Part shown: positions 33,716 through 42,098 of the stretch, one piece after another | Layout: each line of letters opens with the position of its first letter | Numbering within the stretch: the stretch's first letter is position 1 | Translations under genes and position numbers: made by a program | Origin: Thiocapsa roseopersicina | GTDB lineage: Bacteria; Pseudomonadota; Gammaproteobacteria; Chromatiales; Chromatiaceae | Assembly (NCBI RefSeq): GCF_900106925.1 | Contig: NZ_FNNZ01000025.1 | Location: forward strand, 1-56,734 | Length of the DNA: 56,734 nucleotides | Direction of reading: 5' to 3' | The notes under the pieces: generated by a model | Seen by the model: the letters and a program-made list of their open reading frames with translations, nothing else | Told to the model about the DNA's origin: nothing | Database searches by the model: none

Positions 33716-34489
33716 TCAACCGAGCGCCTGCATCACACGGCACTGCGGATACGTCGAACATCCCCAGAACCGATCGCCCGCCCTCGGTCCCTTCTTCACG
33801 GTGCGCAGGATGAGCGCGCTGCCGCACTTCGGACAGCGGCGCTCCGCCAGCGGATCCGTTCGCGTCTGAAGACTGCGCACGTGTGCTCGGTTCGTTGCCG
33901 CCCCCGGCTTCAACCGGCCGTCGGCGATGCGCCGCAGGACGGCCTCGACCGCCGCCTCGCTGAACACCGGCTCACGGAAGGAGTTGATGTAGGCGATGAA
34001 ACGGGCACCTTGCGTCACGTTCTCCGGCATCGGGGTCTTGAAGGTACTGGCCCCGACGAACGTGACGACCGAGTGGATGGTTTCGGGAGGCACGTCGAGC
34101 AGCGCCTGCAAGGCTCTTACATGCTTGTAGTTCTGCAGCAACGGGTTCTGAAACCGGGTCGTGTGCCGGTAGATCTTCTGCGTCCACTGCGCTTGGCGCT
34201 CGCCGCCGAAGATCCAGCCCTTCATGTTCTTGGTCTCGATCACGAAGACCCCGTAGCGCGAGACGACGACATGATCAATCTGGGTGGTCCCGTCGGGGGT
34301 CGGCAGGGTGAGATCGTGGACGGCCCGATAGATCGCGCGATCCAGCCGAAGCCGGAGTGCAAACCGAACGAGTTGCTCGCCCAAGATGCCTTTCACCCGC
34401 GGTGACTTCAGCAGAGCGCCGAGGAGCGCAAGCGGAATCAGCCACCAGAGGGCGTTCACGAGTGGCGCGAGGACGAGCGTCGGATCCAT
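33716..34489 (-). CDS. NERD-domain protein with C-terminal topoisomerase-type zinc ribbon
   Basis: A 257-residue protein: an N-terminal membrane helix (about 9-27, LVNALWWLIPLALLGALL), a NERD nuclease-related domain (GEQLVRFALRLRLDRAIYRA, TTQIDHVVVSRYGVFVIETK, GGERQAQWTQKIYRHTTRFQ), and a four-cysteine zinc ribbon at the end (CPKCGSALILRTVKKGPRAG then FWGCSTYPQC). The acidic and Lys residues of the NERD core (IDHVVV...VIETK) are intact, so nuclease activity is plausible. The combination occurs widely in proteobacteria; its role is not established, but DNA processing at the membrane is a reasonable guess. Confidence 0.87.
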   Translation of the reverse strand: MDPTLVLAPLVNALWWLIPLALLGALLKSPRVKGILGEQLVRFALRLRLDRAIYRAVHDLTLPTPDGTTQIDHVVVSRYGVFVIETKNMKGWIFGGERQAQWTQKIYRHTTRFQNPLLQNYKHVRALQALLDVPPETIHSVVTFVGASTFKTPMPENVTQGARFIAYINSFREPVFSEAAVEAVLRRIADGRLKPGAATNRAHVRSLQTRTDPLAERRCPKCGSALILRTVKKGPRAGDRFWGCSTYPQCRVMQALG

Positions 34490-34691
34490 GACCGTGGGTC
34501 TCCTGGTGGGGGCATGCGGCGTCGAGAGCGCAGAAAGTGTAAATCATGACATTCTGTCATGCGAGCTTGGGGACAGACACGGCCGTCGGGAAATGCCGAC
34601 GACTCCGACCTCGACGAAGCGGTGAGGTTGGTAAACTGACCAGGCGCGAGGTGCTTCGACTGCACCCGGACCGTCCAACACGGAGAAGCCG

Positions 34692-35216
34692 ATGGATCCG
34701 CTTTCCGCCGCCTTTGCGGCCTATCTCAACACCTTTTCCACGACCTTGACCAATTCGATGCAAGCCCAAAACAATTACGATGTGCAAGCCCATGTCGTGG
34801 AGCATGAAGGGTATTCCATCACCTTTCAGCATCGCCTTTGGAAGATCCAGGACGACTCCGTCTGCGCCGATCTCCGACAGGACCTCACACGCTATTCGGG
34901 CTGCACCGAGGCGGCTCGGAACTGGTTCCGGGGGGCCTGCGGACGTCTGAACAACAACCCGACGGACCACTGGTCCAACGCCAAGCTGAAAACGATGTAC
35001 TGCAACGCCGCGGTGTCCTATCAACCGACGATCGCCGCCATCGAATGGTCAGCTCCGAGCGAACCCAACGTCCTGCGAAGTGCACGCGAGGCCTGCTCGC
35101 TCGCGCGCGTCGCGGTGCTCGGAGAAAACACCGCCGAGCAACGTCGACGCAAGGCCGAAGCCTGCAACCACTACGAGATGCTGAAAGGGCAGACGTCGAT
35201 CGCGGATCACGAGTGA
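34692..35216 (+). CDS. Cysteine-rich hypothetical protein (174 aa)
   Basis: A 174-residue protein starting MDPLSAAFAAYLNTFSTTLT with a GGAGAAG site upstream. It has seven regularly spread cysteines (SVCADL, YSGCTEA, RGACGRL, MYCNAA, EACSLA, EACNHY), which suggests structural disulfides or metal binding, although no signal peptide is visible. The C-terminal third is charged and helical. I do not recognise the family. It is followed 85 bp later by the SRAP gene on the same strand. Confidence 0.6.
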   Translation: MDPLSAAFAAYLNTFSTTLTNSMQAQNNYDVQAHVVEHEGYSITFQHRLWKIQDDSVCADLRQDLTRYSGCTEAARNWFRGACGRLNNNPTDHWSNAKLKTMYCNAAVSYQPTIAAIEWSAPSEPNVLRSAREACSLARVAVLGENTAEQRRRKAEACNHYEMLKGQTSIADHE

Positions 35217-35301
35217 CCGGGCATGCGGCCTGCGCGAGGATCGATGCGTTGTCCCTCAGGCGAGCAATCAACCGAAAACCGAGCCGGAGGGAGATACATC
35301 C

Positions 35302-35994
35302 GTGTGCGGACGCTATGCCCAATTCACCTCGCCCGGGGATATCGCCGAGATCTTCGGCGCGACCCTCGACATCGCGGACCTCGGCCCGCGCTTCAACGCC
35401 GCCCCGATGCAGTGGTTGCCGGTCATCCGCCAACGTCCGAGCGGGGAGCGGGTCGTGCAAACGCTGCGCTGGGGTCTCCTTCCGAGTTGGGCGAAAGACG
35501 AGACCATCGCCAACCGCCTGATCAACGCCCGCGCCGAGACCCTGGCCGAGAAACCGTCATTCCGCTCTGCTTTGCGCAAGCGTCGCTGCATCGTCCCGGC
35601 CGACGGCTTCTATGAATGGGCCAAGCGCCCGGACGGCAAGCAGCCCTATTACATCCATGCCTCGGACGGCAGCATCCTGGCGTTCGCCGGGCTTTGGGAG
35701 CGCTGGACCCAACCCGACGACGGGGAGATCATCGACAGCTTCACCATCGTCACCACCGCGGCCAACGACCGCATGCGGGAGCTGCACGATCGCATGCCGG
35801 TGATTCTCGCTCCCGACGCCACGGCCCGCTGGCTCGATCCGGCGAGCGAGCCGAATGCGCTGAGCGACCTCCTCGGCCCCTGTCCGGACGCACGGCTCGC
35901 GCTTCACCCGGTCACACGAGCGGTCGGAAACGTGCGCAACGAGGGAGCGGAGCTGATCGCGGCGATATCCGGCGAGAACACGCGCACGCACTGA
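35302..35994 (+). CDS. yedK: SRAP-family protein (YedK/HMCES), abasic-site shield
   Basis: A 230-residue SRAP protein with a GTG start (GTGTGCGGACGC), after which Cys2 becomes the N-terminal nucleophile. Family motifs are MCGRYAQF, RFNAAPMQWLPVI, LRWGLLPSWAKD, INARAETLAEKPSFR, RRCIVPADGFYEWA (catalytic Glu) and HDRMPVILAPDA (catalytic His). HMCES/YedK forms a stable covalent crosslink with abasic sites in single-stranded DNA. Its place opposite the umuDC group is consistent with a role in DNA-damage tolerance. No SOS box was evident directly upstream. Confidence 0.94.
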   Translation: MCGRYAQFTSPGDIAEIFGATLDIADLGPRFNAAPMQWLPVIRQRPSGERVVQTLRWGLLPSWAKDETIANRLINARAETLAEKPSFRSALRKRRCIVPADGFYEWAKRPDGKQPYYIHASDGSILAFAGLWERWTQPDDGEIIDSFTIVTTAANDRMRELHDRMPVILAPDATARWLDPASEPNALSDLLGPCPDARLALHPVTRAVGNVRNEGAELIAAISGENTRTH

Positions 35995-36124
35995 CGAGGG
36001 ACGGCCCGATGCCGAGACGCAGGCTCGCAATGGTCAAGACGACAATTCCGGACGCGAGTCGAGTTTGGTGGACTTCATCCCGTCAGAATGGGCCTCTGCT
36101 TCGAAAATACCGAGGCAACCTCAC

Positions 36125-36598
36125 TCACCCCGCCCTCACCACTCCCGACACCACCCCGAGGATCTCCACCTCGCCCTCCTCGAACACCAACGGGTCCATG
36201 GCGTCGTTCGCCGGCTGCAGCCGAATCCCGTCGAGCTCCCGGTAAAAGCGCTTGAGGGTGACCCGATAGCCGTCGATCCGGGCCACCACCGTCTCGCCGT
36301 TCTCGGCCGTCGGGCGCTGCTCCACGACCACCAGGTCGCCGGTGTCGATGCCGTCGTCGGTCATGGAATCGCCGCGTACGTACAGCGCAAAACTGCGCTC
36401 CGCCGCATGCCGCTTCACCAGACGGGCCGGGACCAGCAGGGTCTCCCGCTCCTCCACCGCGACGACCGGCTGACCGGCGCTGACCAAGCCGAGCAGCGGC
36501 AGCTCGACGGTGAGCTCCTCGCTCGGGTCGAGCGGCTCCAACTCGGGGTGCCAGGTGGGACGCATCTGTCTACGGAGCGGTTGCAACACATCGTCCAT
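36125..36598 (-). CDS. LexA-like S24 self-cleaving protein without a DNA-binding domain
   Basis: A 157-residue S24 peptidase-type protein. It has a LexA-like cleavage region, LPLLGLVSAGQPVVAVEE (Ala-Gly bond), the catalytic Ser in YVRGDSMTDDGIDTGDLVVV and Lys in RIDGYRVTLKRFYRE. The N-terminal 30 residues are too short for the LexA winged helix, so it cannot bind DNA as LexA does; it resembles a UmuD paralogue or a truncated LexA. It lies 54 bp downstream of the deoxyribosyltransferase gene and may be the last gene of the umu operon. Confidence 0.82.
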   Translation of the reverse strand: MDDVLQPLRRQMRPTWHPELEPLDPSEELTVELPLLGLVSAGQPVVAVEERETLLVPARLVKRHAAERSFALYVRGDSMTDDGIDTGDLVVVEQRPTAENGETVVARIDGYRVTLKRFYRELDGIRLQPANDAMDPLVFEEGEVEILGVVSGVVRAG

Positions 36599-36652
36599 CT
36601 CGATCTCCTGGAGGTGATGGTCTGTTCGGGGAGTTTAGCCGCAGATTCGCGA

Positions 36653-37159
36653 TCATGCGCGCCCGATAACGGCTGAATCCTGCACTTCGGCGCACCCGGC
36701 GTCAACGCGGTCGGGCCCGAACACCGCGTCGCCAAGCGCCGTTTGCGTGTTCACGATGGCGTCGCACGCCATCTCGACCATGGCATTGACGATCGCCTGC
36801 GCGGATTCGCCCGCGCGCCGAAAATCGGTGCGGATCCCGATGATCCTTGCGCCCGCCGCCTTGGTCGCGAAGAAGTAGCCGATCTCCCATGCGGTCCCGT
36901 CGTCGACCTGGGTGCCGTCGAGCAGGGCGATCAGCAGATCGGCACCGTCGAGCCCGGCCTTGCAGCGCCGGAAGATCTCCGTGCGTGCCTCGGCCCCCGA
37001 GGCGGCGATCTCCTCGGGCGTGATCAGCTCGTACGGCCAAAGGATCTCGACGGGCTCGCCCCGTCGGGACGCCTGCTCGAGCAGGAGGCGTTTGGTCTTG
37101 CGGTGCCAGTCGCGTTCGGCGTCGGTGAAGAGCGGTCCTGCCAAGTAGATGACACGCAT
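36653..37159 (-). CDS. Nucleoside 2-deoxyribosyltransferase-family protein
   Basis: A 168-residue protein: MRVIYLAGPLFTDAERDWHR at the start, then EILWPYELITPEEIAASG, GLDGADLLIALLDGTQVDDG and TAWEIGYFFATKAAGARIIG. The GPLF, D-x-ALLDG and the Glu in AWEIGYF match the nucleoside deoxyribosyltransferase catalytic pattern. It should move 2-deoxyribose between bases or hydrolyse a damaged nucleotide. It is sandwiched between umuC (48 bp) and the S24 gene, which suggests nucleotide-pool sanitation during the SOS response, an inference from context. Confidence 0.84.
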   Translation of the reverse strand: MRVIYLAGPLFTDAERDWHRKTKRLLLEQASRRGEPVEILWPYELITPEEIAASGAEARTEIFRRCKAGLDGADLLIALLDGTQVDDGTAWEIGYFFATKAAGARIIGIRTDFRRAGESAQAIVNAMVEMACDAIVNTQTALGDAVFGPDRVDAGCAEVQDSAVIGRA

Positions 37160-37207
37160 GATCGTCCCTCGAATAGCCCATGATCCGTTTCGAACGCCGC
37201 GTCGGGC

Positions 37208-38473
37208 TCACCCCGCGCGTACCGTCGCCAACCCCGCCCAGCGCGTCGTCGAGACCCCGGAGCCGCGCTCCGAGCGTCGCCGCCAGCCGGACCCCGACAG
37301 CTGACCCGCGAACCGAAGGGTCTCGCGCCCGTACTTACGGTTGACCGCATCCAGCACCGCCATGCGGCGCCGCGCGCGCTCCTCCTCCCCGACCTCGGCG
37401 AACAGATCCGCCGGCGCCTGACCGGCCGGGACCACATCCGACAACAGCACGCCCGCCTTGCGGTAGGCGTCGCCGCCGCGAAACAGCCGGTCGACCCCGC
37501 GGGTCGCGGCCCGCACCAGCGCCGTGCTGTCCTGCGTCGGCACGGGGAAACCCAGGGTCGCGGCGTTCGCGTAGAACGCCCGACCCGCATCGAAGGGATT
37601 GGTCTGCACGAACACCGTCAGCGCCGGGGCGACCAGCCCCTGCGCCCGCAGCTTCTCCCCGGCCCGGCTCGCAAACGCCGTGACCGCCGCCCGCAGCTCG
37701 GCCGGCGCGGTCACCGCGGCACCGAAGCTGCGCGACACCATGACCTGCCGGCGCGGCGGCGCCACCTCCTCCAGCGCCAGACAGACTTGCCCACGCAGCT
37801 CCCGGGCGATGCGCTCGACGACCACGCCGAAGGACGCGCGCAGCCGCTGCGGGTGCGCCTCGCGCAGCGCCCGGGCATCGGCGATGCCGAGCGCGCGCAG
37901 ACCTGCCCCCGAGCGACCCGCGATGCCCCAAAGGTCTTCGACCGGAACCGCGGCCAGCACGGCGTCGGGGTCCGGCAGCTCAGACCAATCAAGCACCGGA
38001 CCGGCCGGACCTTGGCCCTTCTTGGCCAGCCGATTGGCGAGCTTTGCGAGCGTCTTGGTCGGGGCGATGCCCACCGCCACCGGGATGCCGGTCCAGCGCC
38101 GAACGGTGCGGGCGATCTCCAGACCCAGGGCGGTAGGATCCCGGACCCCGGCCAGATCCAGAAAGCACTCGTCGATCGAATAGACCTCGATGCGCGGGGC
38201 GAACCTCGCCAGCACCTGCATCACCCGCCGCGACAAATCCCCGTAGAGGGCATAGTTCGAGGAGAAGACCGCAGCATCGGCGCGGCGCAAAACCTCGGCG
38301 TACTGGAAGTAGGGCGCCCCCATCGGGATGCCGAGCGCCTTCGCCTCGTTGCTGCGCGCCACCACGCAACCGTCGTTGTTGGAGAGCACCACCACCGGGC
38401 GCCCCTCCAGGCTCGGCCGGAAGAGCCGCTCGCAGGAGGCGTAGAAGTTGTTGCAGTCGACCAGGGCGAACAT
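37208..38473 (-). CDS. umuC: Y-family DNA polymerase V catalytic subunit UmuC
   Basis: A 421-residue UmuC. It begins [20 protein letters not shown], with catalytic Asp6, followed by [48 protein letters not shown] (catalytic DE), and [20 protein letters not shown]. The helix-hairpin-helix region and little finger follow ([36 protein letters not shown]), and the C-terminal UmuC-specific tail ends near [16 protein letters not shown]. Length and motifs are complete. It carries out error-prone translesion synthesis with UmuD'. It lies downstream of umuD with a small exported gene in between. Confidence 0.95.
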   Translation of the reverse strand: MFALVDCNNFYASCERLFRPSLEGRPVVVLSNNDGCVVARSNEAKALGIPMGAPYFQYAEVLRRADAAVFSSNYALYGDLSRRVMQVLARFAPRIEVYSIDECFLDLAGVRDPTALGLEIARTVRRWTGIPVAVGIAPTKTLAKLANRLAKKGQGPAGPVLDWSELPDPDAVLAAVPVEDLWGIAGRSGAGLRALGIADARALREAHPQRLRASFGVVVERIARELRGQVCLALEEVAPPRRQVMVSRSFGAAVTAPAELRAAVTAFASRAGEKLRAQGLVAPALTVFVQTNPFDAGRAFYANAATLGFPVPTQDSTALVRAATRGVDRLFRGGDAYRKAGVLLSDVVPAGQAPADLFAEVGEEERARRRMAVLDAVNRKYGRETLRFAGQLSGSGWRRRSERGSGVSTTRWAGLATVRAG

Positions 38474-38533
38474 GACGTGACCTCTCTCGACCGCACGACA
38501 ACGGGGGCTGCAGCGATCCGTTCCAGCGTCATC

Positions 38534-38890
38534 TCAATCGCCCGCAGGCTCGACACGCACGGCGGGTTTATCGTCATCGGGAGGGCCGGCCAGCGACGAG
38601 CCGGCTTTCCACGTCAGCAGGCGATGACCACCGTCCGGCATTGGGCGCAACAGACCGACCCAGCCTTTCCCCCAATCGATGCGGGCGGCCCCGTCCTCCA
38701 GCGTCCAAGTCCCGCTGCCCCGGTAGTCGCCGACCTGCTCGGTGGCGATGCCGCCCGGCAGGAGTCCGATCACGATCGGGGTCTCGGGTCGCGACAGACT
38801 GGGCGCGGACCAGGTTCCCTCCAGCGCGTCGCCGGCACCCACGACAGCTGAAAGGAGCAGCAACAGGAAGGCAAGAACAGGACGCGACAT
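38534..38890 (-). CDS. Small exported protein between umuD and umuC
   Basis: A 118-residue protein starting MSRPVLAFLLLLLSAVVGAG, a signal peptide, then DALEGTWSAPSLSRPETPIV and a beta-rich domain, GLLPGGIATEQVGDYRGSGT and WTLEDGAARIDWGKGWVGLL, ending in an acidic tail. It looks like a small lipocalin/DUF-type periplasmic binding domain, but I do not recognise the family. Its insertion between umuD (77 bp upstream) and umuC (60 bp downstream) is unusual because those two are normally adjacent. Confidence 0.68.
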   Translation of the reverse strand: MSRPVLAFLLLLLSAVVGAGDALEGTWSAPSLSRPETPIVIGLLPGGIATEQVGDYRGSGTWTLEDGAARIDWGKGWVGLLRPMPDGGHRLLTWKAGSSLAGPPDDDKPAVRVEPAGD

Positions 38891-38967
38891 CGGACACCTC
38901 AAGGACTGCGGATGGGCAACGGCCCGACAAGCTCCGTCGGGAAAGGAGATCACAAGCGACCGTGAGC

Positions 38968-39387
38968 TCAGAACGAATGCACGACATGGGCGACCACGCC
39001 CCAAATCATCAATCCCATCTCGCCCCGAATCTCCAGCGGCGCATAGTCCGGATGCTCGGGAACCAGCCAGACCCGCTCACCCTCGATCTTCAGGCGCTTC
39101 AAGGTCAGCTCCCCATCGACAGCGGCCACCACGATCGATCCGGACTTGGCCTCGCGCGAGCGGTCCACTACCAGCAGATCGCCGTCGCGAATCCCCGCGT
39201 GGATCATGGAGTCCCCCTGCACCCGCAGGAAGAAGGTCGCGGCCGGATGCCGGATCAACTGCTCGTTCAGATCGATGGTGCCTTCCAGATCGTCGTCGGC
39301 CGGCGAGGGGAAGCCGGCCGGGATGCGCGCGCCGAAGAGCGGGAGCGGGCAGGGGAGCGGGGCGAGCCTGCAGGCGTGCGCGATCAT
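38968..39387 (-). CDS. umuD: UmuD, SOS mutagenesis accessory protein
   Basis: A 139-residue S24 protein of UmuD size. The self-cleavage site lies in FGARIPAGFPSPADDDLEGT (Ala-Gly), catalytic Ser in FLRVQGDSMIHAGIRDGDLL and Lys in VDGELTLKRLKIEG. EHPDYAPLEIRGEMGLMIWG closes the fold. RecA-stimulated cleavage yields UmuD', the partner of UmuC. The SOS-box-like site at 39474-39489, about 90 bp upstream, supports LexA control of the whole downstream group. Confidence 0.93.
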   Translation of the reverse strand: MIAHACRLAPLPCPLPLFGARIPAGFPSPADDDLEGTIDLNEQLIRHPAATFFLRVQGDSMIHAGIRDGDLLVVDRSREAKSGSIVVAAVDGELTLKRLKIEGERVWLVPEHPDYAPLEIRGEMGLMIWGVVAHVVHSF

Positions 39388-39473
39388 CGGTGTGCCGGAC
39401 GCAGCGGATGAACCCGCGCTGTGAGCGCGGCGCGGGCAGAGAAATCGGATCGAGGCATGACGGATGACCGGAG

Positions 39474-39489
39474 CTGTATAAACGTCCAG
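39474..39489 (-). promoter_or_regulatory. LexA (SOS) box-like site upstream of umuD
   Basis: On the minus strand CTGGACGTTTATACAG matches the gammaproteobacterial SOS box CTGT-N8-ACAG in seven of eight fixed positions (CTGG in place of CTGT). It is oriented toward umuD with a spacing of about 87 bp to the ATG. Confidence 0.7.
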
Positions 39490-39602
39490 TTATGATAGCG
39501 CATGTGAGTGTGATCGGACCAAGCCGAGACGGCCGGTCTTTAGGGGTCGCGATGGAGGTGACCTTGACGATAGGTGATCCGACCCGCGATGGGGTCCAAA
39601 AT

Positions 39603-40193
39603 CTACGCGATCTCGCCCTGGCTGATGGTGCGCAACAGCGCGAAGCAATGGACCGGGATACCCGGAAAGGTATCGGTGAGGTGGGGCAAGACGCCGACAA
39701 AGGACGACCCGCGGATCACGACGTCGTCGACGAGCACCAGGGTAGTCTGGGGATCAAGTGGCCTGACGGACTCGACTCGGATGGTGCGGTAATGCTCGGG
39801 CGGATCAGGTCGTCGACCCGGAGCCGCCAATGCCGCTTTACCGATCGCCTCGGACCGGCTCAGGCACGGCAAGACCGAGCCACCGATTCCGCAGTCTTGC
39901 AGCGCCTCGCAGATCACCATTGCGGGCCATAACGAGCCTTCCTTGATCAGCGAGCTCCGGGGCATCGGAAACAGAGTCACATCCGGCCCCAGAAACCGGG
40001 AGAGACAACCGCCGGCTTCGATGTTCTCTCTAGCGCGCAGCGCGGCACGCCCGATCACCGCCACACCACCGAGAACGCCATTGTTCTTGATCGCCGTGCG
40101 CACATCCCGAGAGCGCCGGGATAAAGGACTCTGGCCGCGTACCGCGTATTGAAGTACAGCGCCGAACTCGACCTCAGAAGGGAACGGCGGCAT
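39603..40193 (-). CDS. Phosphoribosyltransferase-like protein (ShosT-like)
   Basis: A 196-residue protein. The type I phosphoribosyltransferase PRPP loop reads LVLVDDVVIRGSSFVGVLPH (DD followed by a G-S-S turn); earlier strands include DVTLFPMPRSSLIKEGSLWP and ICEALQDCGIGGSVLPCLSR. It starts 20 bp inside the end of the DprA-like gene, so the two are translationally coupled. The pair matches my memory of ShosTA, where the phosphoribosyltransferase is the toxin and the DprA-like protein its antitoxin in phage defence. An ordinary ComF-like competence role is the alternative, but ComF zinc cysteines are missing. Confidence 0.75.
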   Translation of the reverse strand: MPPFPSEVEFGAVLQYAVRGQSPLSRRSRDVRTAIKNNGVLGGVAVIGRAALRARENIEAGGCLSRFLGPDVTLFPMPRSSLIKEGSLWPAMVICEALQDCGIGGSVLPCLSRSEAIGKAALAAPGRRPDPPEHYRTIRVESVRPLDPQTTLVLVDDVVIRGSSFVGVLPHLTDTFPGIPVHCFALLRTISQGEIA

Positions 40194-40866
40194 TGACCGA
40201 AACAGGTTCGCGCGGCGGCAAGGCGTCGAGGAAGTCGCCTAGCGAGGCGCTGCTCAGAATCCGCGCCCCGTAGTCCAGCATCGATGCCGGCCACTTCAAG
40301 GCCGGATCCCTGGCCACCGCATGGGTGATGTAGAGCAGCCGCCCCAAGCGCAGCGCCTCCCAGCCTTGCGAGAGCGAGCCGCTCGTTTCGCCGGCCTCGA
40401 TGATCACGGTTGCGTCCGAGATCAGTGCCATCGTGCGGTTGCGTTGAGGAAAGTGGAACCGCTGGGTCTTGGTCCCCGGCGGGAACTGGGACACCAACAG
40501 GTGATCCGACGCGATGCGCGCTTGGAGCAGCTCGTTCTCGCGCGGGTAGGCCCGCTCCAGCGGGGTACCGATCACGGCGATGGTCCGCCCGCCGGCCGCG
40601 ATCGCCGCGGTATGCGCAGCGGTGTCGATCCCCAGCGCCAGACCACTGACCACCACGGCACCCTCGCGCACCAGCCGGGCGGCGAGCTTGCGCGCGCGCG
40701 CCAAGCCGGCCGGCGAGGCTTGCCGCGCACCGACGATTGCAACGCGCGCTCCGGACTGCAGGATCCCGAGATCGCCCGCGACATAGAGATGCTCGGGCGC
40801 ATGCTTGCGCTCGACCGCATTGAGCGGGCCCAGAAGCTGGTCAGGTGTATAGGTCGCAGGGTTCAT
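40174..40866 (-). CDS. DprA/Smf Rossmann-domain protein (ShosA-like)
   Basis: A 230-residue protein comprising only the DprA Rossmann fold: VAIVGARQASPAGLARARKL, VVVSGLALGIDTAAHTAAIA, GGRTIAVIGTPLERAYPREN, LLVSQFPPGTKTQRFHFPQR and ATVIIEAGETSGSLSQGWEA. It lacks the N-terminal SAM-like domain and C-terminal winged helix of full DprA, so it is not the housekeeping natural-transformation protein. The ATG at 40866 precedes MNPATYTPDQLLGPLN; an ATG five codons upstream (40881) is possible. Coupled by a 20-bp overlap to the phosphoribosyltransferase, it is a candidate antitoxin or DNA sensor in a ShosTA-like defence pair. Confidence 0.8.
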   Translation of the reverse strand: MNPATYTPDQLLGPLNAVERKHAPEHLYVAGDLGILQSGARVAIVGARQASPAGLARARKLAARLVREGAVVVSGLALGIDTAAHTAAIAAGGRTIAVIGTPLERAYPRENELLQARIASDHLLVSQFPPGTKTQRFHFPQRNRTMALISDATVIIEAGETSGSLSQGWEALRLGRLLYITHAVARDPALKWPASMLDYGARILSSASLGDFLDALPPREPVSVNAAVPF

Positions 40867-40903
40867 ATACTTGGGGAGCATAGCGCACCCGAGACCCGGG
40901 AGG

Positions 40904-41471
40904 TCAATCGGACGGACCGACCGAGTCATGCCGATTCGACCGCAACAGCGCCTGCAAGACGACGTCCTCGAACAGGCCCCACTTGCGAACCCGTTGCCGC
41001 AACAACCCTTCCACTTGAAAGCCCAAGCGCGATAGAACCCGCCCCGACGTCGGATTGCGGACCATGTGGTAGGCATAGACCCGGTTGAGGTCCAGATCCA
41101 GAAACGCGTAGCGCAGGACCGCGGCGAGTGCCTCCGCCATGAACCCGCGTCCCCTGAATTCGACCGCCAGCCAGAAGCTCGGCTCGGCCAAAGAATGCTC
41201 GCGGTCGATGTCCCGGACGGAGCTCGGCGAATCCAACGAATGCCGCCGAGGCGTGCGTGCGCAGCGTGAATGCCGCGCTGCGCCCCAGCTGCATCGCGGC
41301 GACGCGGGATCGAACATAGCGCTCGGCGTCTTCCGTCGCGAACGGATGCGCAATGGAGATCATGGTATCGGCCACCTCGCGTCGCCCGGCCGCGGTCTGA
41401 ACCACGGTCAGATCCTCGACACCGATCGGCCGCAGGATTAGACGCTCGGTCCGGATCAGGTCACCAAGCAT
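40904..41471 (-). pseudogene. GNAT N-acetyltransferase disrupted by a 4-bp tandem duplication
   Basis: The start at 41471 (MLGDLIRTERLILRPIGVED) and TMISIAHPFATEDAERYVRS through AAFVGFAELR form the first half of a RimJ-like GNAT. The second half is in another frame: DREHSLAEPSFWLAVEFRGR, GFMAEALAAVLRYAFLDLDL, NRVYAYHMVRNPTSGRVLSR, LGFQVEGLLRQRVRKWG. At the junction the + strand carries CGGACGGA (41214-41221). Removing one CGGA unit gives GFAELRDIDREHSLAEPSFW, a perfect family continuation. The rest of the gene is intact, so the lesion is recent or even reversible. Confidence 0.85.
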
Positions 41472-41640
41472 GTCGTTCTCCGCTCAAGGTCGAGCCGATC
41501 ACTCCCGATTGTTTTCCTTCCCGGAGCCAGCGAGCGCTGCGGGACGTCGGGGGATCGATCTCACCGGCAGGCCACGGAGGTCGGAACGCCGCTCACGCGG
41601 GATCCGCGGGCGACCCGTCGTGCACCCCGACACCCGACAC

Positions 41641-42018
41641 TCACCGCCCCACATACTCCGCCAGCAACGCCTGCACCTCGTAGATGTTCACCGCCGTGCT
41701 GAAGGTCTTCTGGATCGGTGTGGACATCCCCGAGGTCCAGAGCTTGAGATCGGCCTCCAGATCGAAGTGACCGGCCGACTCCACCGAGAAGCGCACCACG
41801 CTCTTGTAGGGGATCGACAGATACTCGATCTTCTTGCCGGTCAGCCCCTGCTTGTCGATCAGGATCAGCCGGCGGTTGGTGAAGAGGACGGCATCGCGTA
41901 CCAACCGGTAGGCGTGCTCGATCTGCTCGCCGTTGCCGAGGATCTTCGCGTAATCGCTGTTCGCCTTCTCGGCATCGACCTTCGAGGCGTTGCCGAGCAG
42001 TCCGTTCATCAAGCCCAT
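41641..42018 (-). CDS. Bacterial PH-domain protein (DUF1696/bPH_1)
   Basis: A 125-residue protein: MGLMNGLLGNASKVDAEKAN, then the PH core GNGEQIEHAYRLVRDAVLFT, NRRLILIDKQGLTGKKIEYL, SIPYKSVVRFSVESAGHFDL and EADLKLWTSGMSTPIQKTFS with a C-terminal helix NIYEVQALLAEYVG. This matches the bacterial pleckstrin-homology-like family (YvbH/DUF1696), ring-forming proteins thought to act in envelope stress. It lies 80 bp downstream of the DUF533 gene on the same strand. A broken copy of its N-terminus lies at 43130-43213. Confidence 0.88.
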   Translation of the reverse strand: MGLMNGLLGNASKVDAEKANSDYAKILGNGEQIEHAYRLVRDAVLFTNRRLILIDKQGLTGKKIEYLSIPYKSVVRFSVESAGHFDLEADLKLWTSGMSTPIQKTFSTAVNIYEVQALLAEYVGR

Positions 42019-42098
42019 CGCGTTCTCCCTATCTCAAACAGACCGGACCCCGTCCGGACCCTCGGGTCATTGTCCATCCGGTGCGACAGATCCTCCGC

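Noticed and set aside
40174-40866. Housekeeping DprA of natural transformation.
   Set aside because: The protein lacks the N-terminal SAM-like and C-terminal winged-helix domains and is coupled to a phosphoribosyltransferase, which fits a ShosTA-like pair better.
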